From the NCBI GenBank assembly GCA_039566865.1, contig CM076951.1:17679484-17743483 (forward strand): a stretch of DNA of 64,000 nucleotides, in the 5' to 3' direction. The translations under genes and the position numbers were made by a program. Positions 22,601-34,600 of the stretch are shown piece after piece. The notes below the pieces were generated by a model that was not told where the DNA came from, searched no databases, and was given only the letters and a program-made list of their open reading frames with translations. Each line of letters begins with the position of its first letter. Position 1 is the first letter of the stretch. This stretch comes from Aurelia coerulea (taxonomy: Eukaryota > Cnidaria > Scyphozoa > Semaeostomeae > Ulmaridae).

Positions 22601-25600
22601 GGGATCGAATGCAATGCAAAGACCGTTTCTTCAAAAGAAAAGTCACTTCAAGAACAATTGATGTAATTCAAGGTATAAATCTTTATCTTTTCAAACATGA
22701 AAAGTAAAGGTCAAAGTCGAAAATTCGTTTGCAAAATGCCCGTTTGTTGTCAAATTATGGCTAGGCCATTTCTCAAAACCTCTGGTTTCAGGTGAACTCC
22801 AAATTTTGACCTTGTGAACTCATATCTCCGGTGTTTGGTGGTCGATTTCCAAATGCAAGGTATGTGCATTTAAGTTGAAGACCAACAAATGTAGCCATGA
22901 ATTCAAAAAGTCCCGAAATATTATCGTTTTGTTGCCTTGTTGAGTCAAAAGGGGGTACTTTTTTTTGAGACACCCGGTACAGTAGGTTCTAAATCTTTGA
23001 AAAGGCTGGAGGTGTAAAATTCAGTGACCTAGCACACTATTTCTTTGAACTGAATGACTTGAAAGAAACCTACAGTACTAGCTACTGTATTTCTCCATAA
23101 TTCTTACATTGCATTTTTCTAAAATCTTCAATATTTTCAGAATTAGACTGTTTTTCTTCTCTTTCAAGAATTCAAGAAACATATTAAAAAAAACTTAAAG
23201 ACTATCGTTATTTGTAAACTCTTTGACGCAATATAAAATAATTTCAAAGAAAACCATTACTTTATGATTGCCTAAAACCTGTTATCAAGCAAAAGTCAGT
23301 CACTTGTCTAGTTTATGATTTAGAAATTAGATGATGTCGCATCACCAAATGAATTTAAATTTAAGATAGGCTGTGATTTTGAGAAATATTCAAAAGAATT
23401 AAAAGTCCAATGGTATAGTTATAGAGAATTATCTAAAGTTTATTTCCTTTATTTCAAGCCATTCAATCAGAAGAAATGGGTCATTGAATTTTACACCCAC
23501 CTTTTTACACCAAGTTAAAGATTTGGAACCTAATGCTACTTAAACAACAGGGTTTTCAAGGCTGCTCAGCGTGCCACCTTCTTTTGTTTTACCATTTTGA
23601 TGTGATCACCAATCCACTTGAACAAGCCTGAAATGTCCACATCTGCTATTAGGCTACTTCTGACATTGTTGTAGTGCTTGTATTTGCGACCTGGCGTTTT
23701 TTTCAGGGCTCTGCAATCCATGAGCTGTTTCACAATTTTCTTCAAATCAGATGTAGCTTTGGCAGCTGAATGCCTTCCAGATCTGGATATGAAGCTGGTT
23801 GTAGAATCCCATTGGTCAATCAACGCTTTGCTTGTAACCAGGGCTTTGCAGTATCTGTCAACTGCCTTCTTGTTTGCAACATTTGGGCCTAACATCTTTA
23901 TCACATTCTTTAAAATCCTGTTGAAATGCTCCAATGCTAAGTCCAATGGGATGTTGCCTCCCAACCCATGTTTATTTTTGGCAAACCTATTCCACACCAG
24001 CCTGTGAGCAGCTTGTTCAGAAAGTAGATAGTACCTCTGACAAATGAGATACATGCACTCCAAGGCATATTTTGAGCTCCTTCTTCCATCTGCTTTCAAA
24101 TACAACAGTGCAAACTTCCAGTTGCGAAAAACTCTTTCCCCGTCACCATTTGAGATAGCATCAACAAAATTTTTTACAAACAATCCATATTCAAGGAGAG
24201 CAATTTGGTAATTATAAACATCATCAGATTCTTTTGCTGTCCTTGCATCTGAGACATGTGATGCTTCATGCTCTCTCCTTGCTTTTCCATCAGTTTTGAA
24301 AACTTTTCTACAGTTGGGATGTCTGCATTTGAAAGCTGTGCTCTGTATTTGATGGCTTGACTGTGCCACTTCTGTACTGCTGCTTTTTCGAACAAGTTCT
24401 GCAACCTATAATCGTAGACAAAAATTGTTGAGACACTTAGCTTTCAGGAAGAAATTGCGAGTTGACCCCCTCCCCCCAAATGCAATGTTGGAATATGGTG
24501 GAAATGTTGCAGATGAATCCACCACTATGTCTTCTTCAATCAAATCAACATTGCAGTTGGGGGAAGGGGGTCCTTAGCGGTGGAAGTTAACGATTTGCAG
24601 GAAAGAGTGGTATTTTACTGCACAAAACGCATTTGTCTCAACGACTTTTGTCTAAGATTATCTTTGACTAAACTCTTATGCTCGAATACGATGTCTTTTT
24701 CTTTCTTCACTTTGAACATGAGCCTGAAAAACCTTAAAAGCACAGACCATTGGACAGGAAAATATTTTTACTACTTTAATCGTGAATTGGGGCTGCGCTT
24801 ATCATTGGGGGCTGGGGGAGGGCTCATTATGTAAATTTACTTTGAATCAGCGGTGGCTCTCAGCTCTGGTACCAAGTAAGCTGCTATAACTTGACAGGAA
24901 ATATACTTGTCTTTACAAACAGACACACAACTGATTTCTTTTTATATTATTCAGATTGGAAATCATACAATAAATTTGTTTTGCTCGGGGTCAGCTTATG
25001 GCTTTGAATTACAGTATGCAAGATCTGCAACAGGTAACTCTCAGGCTACCATCACGTAACCAGCAGGTAACTCTCTGCAGGTATGGATTTTTATATTGGC
25101 AATCGTATATTTATGACAGGTAACCACAGGTAACCATACTTTTTTTAAAGATATAATATACATATATATCTTTAAAAAAAGTATGGTTACCTGTGGTTAC
25201 TCGTCCTATTAACATCGTAGCCCCATCAAAATTTGATATAATCAAATGTTACCTATCGGTTACCTGATGGTTACCTGTTTTAAAAAGTTGCAATATCAAT
25301 GAACAACAACAAAGAATTAATTTGTCACAGCGCTTATAGTCATTTTTCATAAGATTTGAACACGATCATAGCTGCTGCTCATTACAAAAATTTATTTTCG
25401 TGTTTTAAGTTCGACATTTCCAACCCTCTGCTTTTACATGTACTACATTTAATTTCAAGGGCTCCATGGGAAAAGCAGTCATTCATGAATGTAAAGCAAA
25501 TCTCAAGGGAAATCTACATTATTTTCATGCAAAAAAGTTACATTGATGTTTAAATAACAGTTCCAACACCTTGTCAAGCTGGAGAATGTAGGAATCCACA

Positions 25601-28600
25601 ATCACTGTTGCAAGTTTCTCCAAAAACAGTTTCTTTTCATTGGCTGTGCTGTTGTTTAAATTTGAAGGAAGGTGTCTCTCTGATGGAACATCATCAACTG
25701 AATTCAACTGAAGAATTTCTAAAGCAGCAGCAATAACTCGGCTTTCAACTTCAAGAAGGAAAAATTGTTTACCAGCACTGTATCTTGAGCGAACATCAGC
25801 TCCCACATTTCGTCTGTTGACCAAAATGCTGTCAGCAAATAAAGTGCATTTGTCCGAGGCTGCAGCTCCACTATAAAAGTTGTCAAATCCAACCTGTAAT
25901 ATGCAAATAAGTAAGAGCTTTAAAAAAGAACCCAATTGCTCAGGAACAGTATGTTAAAGGACAAGTCTGGGGTTGGTATGATTGATGATAAAATACAAGA
26001 TAATTCTGCTATGAATGATGTATGATACTTTTTTCCATTATTTTTCACCTTCTCCTTGTGAAAGTATGTATTCAAATAAGCAATTTGAGTGAAGTGGCGC
26101 CACATCGCGCAAAAGAAAACGAGGCTGTGTCATTGTTTTTTGCCCCTTAAGCGCTGCTAGCCTCTTTATTGTGTACTCGTGCATTGAAAATGGCATGGAC
26201 TTGTCCTTTAAAGTGTCATTTAATCCCCTTGCCCATGGAATGACAGCAAGAGAAGTCACCAATTGAAACTGATGTTGAATTCAATGCAACTAAGAATTCT
26301 CAAGAATTTTCAAGAATTCTTCACATTCCAAGAAAGCACTCTTTTGAGTCCTGTCAAAGGATTAATTGCAGAAAGAAAAGTCTTGAGAATTCTAGAAAAT
26401 TGTAAACAAAATAACACTCATGATGCATAATCGTTTCTTTTTGGCTACCCATTGTTCGCAGTGAATTTGCTTCAACATTGCACAATCCCTTTGAGGATTT
26501 CGTGCGTGGTCCATTTTCAAAATTATGAACTGAACTGACTTAAACGCAGCAACAAGAGCACAACCTCCTTGACAAATTTTAGCCTTGTAGTGGGGATTAT
26601 GACTTTGTTATTATGACCTTTGAAGAAAATTGCAAGGTTATCAGTAAGAGTCCAAGTTACAGTACAACCAGTGAAACACGAGGTCTCCATACTGTTCCAC
26701 AAGGTTTGTACAGTACATGGCTATTTACATGGCGTTGTATTTTCGTACAAAAAATCATACCTGTAAAAATTTCATTGTAGCATGGAAATCTCCAACTTCA
26801 AAATGTAATCCTTCCAAGCGCTCCTCTTGTGTGAAACCATTTGAAACCTCTAACAAGCAATTGACTCCCCTCTCAACTGAGAGCTGATCTCCAACCAACC
26901 CTTGCTCAGCAAACACTTTTCCATCTGTCATTTCCCTTTGTGGCACAAACTTATGCAGCACTTTCAGCACCTTCAAAATGCCATCTGAGTCATTTTCATT
27001 CTCAAAGATGCAGCCATGAAATACCTGGAAAGGTAAACATACAGTATGCTAAGTGAAAGTTTCCTTGCAGGACACAGAATGTGAAACAAAAATTTATTGA
27101 TTTTTAAAAATTGCTCAAATTTGTTTTTGTGATTACCTATTGGTTTAATGGAGAAACAACGTCCTTGTGTGATTTGTTTTCACACAATGAGGTTAAAGTT
27201 TTATTTTCTACTCAGTTGTCCATTGAACTCACCTCAAAATAACATGATGAAATTTCTGAATAATGGTATGTAGTTTCTTTGGAGCAAAAAGCGTGTTTAG
27301 AATGTACCAGGAATATTTTGTAACAATATGCCAACCCTTATGGGAACTAATGAAAAGTAACAGTGTGATAGCTAACACATTGTTCAAGGAAAGACTTACT
27401 GTATTTCTTCAAGGAATTTTAAAAGCTCTGTTGTATGTTATTGGTACTTTTTGATACAATTTTAAAGCTTATTGATCAATGCGCATGCTTCTAATAATAA
27501 TTTGCTTTATCTAAACTTTGTAACAATCAATGCAAACTCTTTTGGTATGTGGAGGTAGAATATACTGTAGCTTAACATTGCTCAATTTGATGTTTGCAAA
27601 GGTAAACACATTAGAATTGAGTGAATTGAGTAAAACTGCATTATTGCAACAAGGTTAGCTTCTGCACTGGATTTTACTAAACTACTGCATTGTTGTTTGA
27701 AGTATATCATACCGTTTTTGTTGCTTGCATCGTTGCGTCAAAATACTTGTGAGCCATGTGCTTTCTGAGTGTTGGAGTGAGGAATTGGAGGCATGGGATA
27801 TTTTCTGCACAAATACGGGCTACTAGATAAATGTAGTCCTTTCTCTGGGCTTTATGTTCATTCTGATTAGGGATGAATGCACCAAACTCCACATTGTCCA
27901 AGTTGTTTTGTGGCTTTTCTGAGCTGAAACCAGAACCAGGGATTCTGTTTTCTGTTGACATGTAAGTCACCCAATGGTACATAGGGCTTTGATGCTGCTC
28001 ACTCATATGGTGGACATTTGATTTGTAATCAATATTATCAAATGTTATTTTCCAGCCTTTGTCGTGCATTAAGATGTTATTTATTTCCAGTGGCTGCTCT
28101 TTTCTTCCAGTAAGAAGCCTTTCACCTTCTTTTGCTATGCGCTCAGTTGTTGTTGCATCAAGCAAATTTCCAAAGTCATCCAGTTTTTTGTGCAGGCATG
28201 GATGAGACACTGTAAGCTTAACTGCACGAAGTCTTGCCATAGCAGCCTTAAAAATAAAATGTGGGTACACGCTCCAAATCATGTCAACACAATCAAGCAG
28301 CAAAGGTATAGGAAATATTCTGGTATGGATTGCATCCTCTTGAAAATTGACAGCCAAAAAAAATGAAACTATCTATGAGTTGGTCTCAAAATTGGCATCA
28401 TATATGTCAAAATTCCTACCAACATAAAAAGATGACTGAAGGGTTTCCATGATTAATTTTGTGTTATTGCAAATCTCAAGTAACCACCAATACAGAACAG
28501 ACCATAGTTGCACGGGCAGAACAGATCAATTTCAAATAGCAAACTCTACGATAGCTTTGACAAACTTAGGTTGTTGTAATATACTGTACATGTTTATAAG

Positions 28601-31600
28601 AAACAGCTTGCAGGAAATGGTAGGCTCAATTTTTCAAAATATACTGTAACTACCCTATCTGAATAAAAAAGGTAAGAAATTTATTGAAACTTTAAGCTTA
28701 ATTTTCCCAGGTCATTCAAAAATATTTTTACACTGTACAGTAAAACTCAACTACAGTATTTCAACTTCATTTTGAGTGCAAATTATCTTATTGTTTGATA
28801 TCTTACTTGTAATTTGGAAGCCCCTTTAAAACAAATGATTTAACTTGTACACTTCTGCCATTTAAACTATATGAAACTATACAAGAAACTTTTGGCATTA
28901 AGTTGTCCTGAATTTACCTACCAGCCTTGGACATTAGTTTCTTGAAAAAAGAATGAGCGAATTTACACATGAAACCATTGTATTGTTGCAAAAATGCTGC
29001 ATCAATCCTGCGGTACTTACAGTTAGGCTGCAGTGCTGCAAGATTATTGATATGATCAACTGAAGTGCAGTCATATGAGACGATCGTGTCTTGGCACAAA
29101 TTGCAGCTGCCATGCACAGTGGTTGCAACCATTTCTTCTTCATCTCCATTGTTTCTGCTTTTTCAGTTGTTGATCTCTTGAGTGCAGCATGGAACAGTGG
29201 ACATTTTCTCTCAAGTTCCGAGTTAAAGTCAATGAAACTAAATTTAACAATGTCATCTCTTTTTGTCTGTCTGAGAAGGCTAGGTGACTTGCGTGTACAT
29301 AATGATGTGAACTCCTTGTTTAACGTTTTCAGGACTTCAGCAACAAGGTGAGGTCTTAAGTCCTTGCATTTCCATGCTGCTGATGCAATTTGCTGGAAAG
29401 TGCCTCTCAAAAGCATCTTTCCCAAGGATTGAAGAGCTGGGCCTAATTCTCGTCTTCTTGTTTGACTAGGCCAAGCAACCTCAACAGAAACTTTCGTCTC
29501 TGAACTTGAAGGTTTGCACGGTTCGTCGACACTTAAACGCTCAGCACTCGTTGTTGCCTCTTCTTCTCCGCTTCGCATTTGCTGGAAAGTCGATCCATCG
29601 CCATCGGCATCGCCGCCATTGGGAAGGTCACCAGCCGAATTTTCAAAGGTGGTGCTGACGACGTAATTTCAAAGTTTGAAGGTCTTCGCCTGCTCTCTGT
29701 CACAAATAAATACTGCTTTTCTAGGTCACTGTCTAGCTCTCTCAATTTTGAACGCAGCGCGTTTCGCTTCTTCAACAAGTTGAGGCAGTGCTTGCAGATG
29801 TAGGGTGACGATGACAGAACGATGACGAAAGGCAAATCGTTTATCTCTGTTACAGCCTTAAAGATGCCTCTACCTTCAACCAGATTCCTTTCGTTTGGCT
29901 TTACCAATGATTTGTAACAGAAGATACAAATAAATGAATTACAAGTAGCCGCAGTAGTCATTTCATCGCAAAAGTCAAGTCAGTAATCACGTTCATCGCA
30001 GCTCACAGAAAGAATGGCCTAATTCTTGCCACCCAGACGTTAAATTAATTTATGCAGAATTATGCAACTCTAAATAGTAAATTTCCCCGAAAGTCGGGGA
30101 ATTGCTCATACAAGAAATCAGTCTCTGTTACACAGACGACATAATTTATTTTTTCTGGAGTCTGGAACACAGGCTATAATTCAGCAACTAGTGATCAGAT
30201 TTACTCAAACTCAATTTTAACCTTTAATTTGAAGTCTCTTCTGTCAAGAATCTTAAAAACAGAAAAATTGGACTTATGGCTGCTCCGCAGAAGCCACTCA
30301 AACAGCACACACGTTTTTTGGGACACCCTGTAGTATACGCTCAGTGCAGTGACAGACCACCCCCCCCCCCTGAAGTGACAGAGGTATCACCTGAATTTAT
30401 GTAGAGTCATCCAAATTACTCTGTTCAAATTACTTTCGTAAACTCGAAGCTGCAAATTACTAAAATGTATTAGCTCTTTAAATTCAGGTAGGATAGTTTC
30501 TTAAGTTTTTAAATATCAAGCCTACAGTTTTAGAGAAGTTATTGCATTCACATCTCTTTGTAACAAGTCCTTGAGCATATATTTCGTTAAAACTATCGTT
30601 CAAGGTAAAGGAATCGATGACATCGAAACTCCGCCTAATAGCGATGACGAAGATGGACAAGAACTAGCAAAGAGAAAGAGGATGGAGGGTTTAGCTATAG
30701 GAAGAAGGCGTTTGCAAAATCAATGGTCCCGATACCGACCACAAAACATGATAGGGCCGGTATCGGGATCTGCAACTGGAGCAATTGAAGAAAATCCAGG
30801 AGGCAACGTCAGCCACCACAAGCCTGCAAGCCCAAGCAGCAAAGAATCGCTTTACCGTGAATGGGTGACTGAGGAGGCAAAGGAATATGAAGATTGGCCA
30901 TGGGAGAACACCCAGCCTCTGTCATTTGACAAGGTAAATTTTATTGGCCCATGATATAATTTCATCAACAGGTTCATCATCATGTGATCACCGAAATTCT
31001 GGTAAGTGGCCATTTCAAAACATGTCAAGACGGTTGCTATTACTGTACAATATCTAAACATTTTTGAATGACCTAGGATCTTTGCTTTTGAGTTTCGTAG
31101 TTGTTTCGTAACTTTCGAAAAATCGAGCATTGCATTTCTTATTAGTTGTTTCTAATAATAAAGGTGGCACAAAAGAGTCCGACTTTTGAATTTGAATAAA
31201 TCAGGAACTATTTGATCTAAATGAACCGTTCTGGTATTATTTGAGAGCTGAGACATTTAATTTTCTTTTGAGCCTGTTACACTTCAAATTTTACAAATAC
31301 AAATAAACCAGGGGGTTCTCAAAGTTATGATGAACTTTTTACAAGTTTTTTTCACCTTTGCTCTGCTAGTGTCTACCTTAACAGTGATACTTACTGTTGG
31401 AAGACCAAACTGGCCTTATTCGTAGTGGAAAAGTCTGTTAAGAAATAAGAATAACATTGGATAATGGTAGAGTAATGAGTGAAAAGCACGAAAATATTAG
31501 CGTCAATTTCAAGGAGCCTCCTGGTTTCCTAAAAATTTCCAAATTAAAACAGCAATACACTCAACAGAAAAATATATGTTTAAGCTTTCAAAAAATGCCC

Positions 31601-34600
31601 AAATGGTTCATATACATAAAATAAATTCGGACATATTAATATCTTAAAATCGGATACTTTTTTTGAGACACCCTTGCATGTGTAGTTTCACGTATTTGAC
31701 CTGCAGAATATTGCCTAACTTATTTTTGCATCCCTGCTTCTAAACAGCAATTCTATAATTACAATACCTCACTCAGTATCCTTTCTCATTTCCATAGATC
31801 AAATCGATAATCGCTCATGACAGCTTCAAAGCAAACTGGGGTCAGTGCAATGGTGAAGAATTGAGCCAATTTCTCCTCCCACAGCTTTTCTCCGCAAAGG
31901 TATGCCAAAGTTACATTTAAAGTTTTATTTGCAGAAACGAATGTACGACAATGGATATAATACTTGAAAATGAGTACATCACTACTGACGATAAAAAAAA
32001 GCTTTCACAAAATTGCGTTTTGTGATGTCAAACTTTTGCTGATGTCTTTATTGCATTTTACAACTTTTATTTGTAGGCTGTTTACTGCGTTAAATTGATC
32101 TAAAACACAAAAGAAGCAAGTCGACTTGTATTTGCAAACTTTGCCCTTCAGCAAATAAACATTATATGCTGTTAATTTTAGGTCCAGCACCATCTGATTG
32201 GCAGTGCTGTCAGCTTCAATAACAAGAGGAAGGTTTGTAGAAATCAATTTGTATGACTATAGTATCTATGTGGTGTGTGCCAAAGTCTGAAATTATCTTA
32301 TTTGAACCGACTAGTTATATGGATTAAATTTAGAGTTAGTTTGAGTTGAGTACATCTGTTGACGTCATTTGAAAGGTCTTTATCGCCACACAATAAAAGC
32401 TGTATCATACCGTTGTTTGAAAGGCTGTTGATTTAGGCAAATTGCCGTAATAAATTTGAAACTCCAGCGAGGAGATCTCGGTGTGAAGTAATGAAGGGAA
32501 AAGCAACCAAAATTGTTCTGTATCCTCAATGCTGTCGTTCGTTGGACACATTGGGTACACGGAATCCCTAAAATTAGGAGTTGTCTAGTTTCCATACTGC
32601 TCGACCAGAAGTCATAAATTAGCATGATTAATTATTACAGTAAACCGCGCGCTTTTACAAAGTACAATCATCAAATGTCGCGAGCAATGGCGGACGCTTC
32701 ATTTGGGATTGTAGCCCCAGTGGAAGAAGTTCAGGCTTGCACTGTAGTAGAAACATTGAAAGACGCGAATGAAGTCATTCGTCAATATGAGCTCCAAACT
32801 ACAGCAAAATTTTCATGCTACAAGAGAGAGAAGGGATTCCTAAAAGAAGGTAAAATTTTCTGTTTGTCTGTGGTGTAATGTGTTTATGGTTATCAATTAT
32901 CTAGGCCTAAGTTTGTCTTTAGCTCTCTTTGCATTCTCCTGAATTCTTTCCCAATAAACAAAAATTGCCAAACTTTACGTGTTTCTTATATTGTCAATGC
33001 AGGAAGTGTAATAAAAAACATAATTCGAACTCAAAATAATGTCCAAACAGTTGCTATAACTGTACAGTATCAAAATATTTTTGAGAAGTCTAGGCCTACC
33101 CTGAGAAAATCAAAACTGGAGGTTACAAAAGTTTCTTAGCTTTTTAAATTCAGGTAGGGTTGTTTCTCAACTTTCGAAAATTTGAGCCTACCGTTTCCTT
33201 CAAGCGGTTTTTTGTAAAAGAAGAATAGTTGCACGAGATCTTCTAAATTTGGAAGCCCTTCAAAGAAAAATTAACTCTGCACTGTACTGTATTGAGAAAC
33301 TTTTGGTAGATAACATGCGTACCAACCCGGACCTCAGTTGCTTATAAAGATTAGTGCATTCTGGGTACAAGTATGTGAAACTGCCAAATATGAATATATG
33401 GGTTTGAAGTGGCAACTGCATACCTTGGAGGTGTCATCTTGCACAATGCTGTTTGTTCATCTTTCAAAGAATGTTTGCAAAGGCCCCGGGTTAGCACAGG
33501 GTCTTTAAAAGCTTGCATTTGCAGAGAGCAAAGAATATAAGAATATCCTATTGAAATTGAAGTTGCACACAAATCAACAAAGGGTAGGCTAGCAATGAGA
33601 TTTTTGACTTGCTAAGAAACAAATGCTGTGTCTTGAGTGATTTCTTACTCGCTTTAAGATACTCTTATTGTCAAGCTTCTTTATTTTTCTTTCTTGCAAG
33701 GTCTGGAATAGTCAGCAGTGTTTAAGAATGATGTTAGCTTCTTATGTTGAACAAAATTAATCATGTATCATCTTACTTAGAAATTAACCTTACTGGTCAC
33801 CGCATACTATGGAGAGACATGATGAAAGAGAGCCCACTGCCAGTTTCAGGAGATAGAGTCCCATTTGCTGTTCTTGGGGAAATGATCCTAGATTGCCAAA
33901 ATGGAACTGACAGGAAAACCAAGGCAAAGGAGAAGTATAGACAAACAAAAGACAATGAAATAATGGTAAGAAAACATGTGCCATTGATTTTCTGACTTTC
34001 CATTCCTAGTTTTTTTTGCTTTTGTTCGACAAAGAAAGGTTGGCAAAATGAATTTTCATTTATTAAGTATATTCTATTTTCAAGGGGTTGCCTAGACCAA
34101 AAAAGAAATGGGCTATTTCTAGTACCTCTTGGAATTTGCCGTATTAAACAACTGCTGTTAGATTGATAGTGTCCTGAATAAAACTCCAGACCAAAGAAAA
34201 ATAACCAGAGACTTCAGTAGGTTATTTGAATGCAGTGGATTTTAGTTTAGATAAATATCATTGCTTTATGTTTTATTTGCATTCCTTTTATAGAAGACTT
34301 TATTTTTTTCAATGTAAAGCTATGGCCGATTATTGGTGAGACATACTTTATATTAGACTTAAAATGCAATCATTGAAGCAATGATATTGTGTGATATAGA
34401 TTTTCCCCTAAATACCATTCTTTCTTACAGAATAATGAGCACACACATGTTAAAAGACGTTTCTTGCCTCAAAATACAAAGAAGATGGGTTGCCCTGCTA
34501 GAATTTGTCTCAAGGACATCGTGAGATTTCCTTCTTACAAGGTTAGAGGAAATTACCGTAGATTGTATAATGTATTGTTTAATTCCTACCCTGACCATCC

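Larger units (their letters stand above)
19119..30176. mobile_element. RecQ-DUF6589 DNA transposon, 11,058 bp
   Basis: Complete element bounded by a perfect 17-bp inverted repeat TAGCCTGTGTTCCAGAC (19119-19135 and complement at 30160-30176) and an 8-bp target duplication TAATTCAG. Beyond the perfect repeat the ends stay related (TCTGTGCAACGGAG left against TCTGTGTAACAGAG right, both about 35-50 bp in). It contains two convergent genes that start close to the ends: a RecQ helicase (ATG 95 bp from the left end) and a DUF6589 protein (ATG 215 bp from the right end). This leaves DUF6589 as the natural transposase candidate and the helicase as an accessory factor. The 8-bp duplication is shared with hAT, P and Zisupton-type elements, but neither gene resembles those transposases. 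Later MITEs have inserted at 22178-22977, about 19990-20345 and about 28655-28960. Neither reconstructed gene shows a stop or frameshift, so the copy could be recent. Confidence 0.9.
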
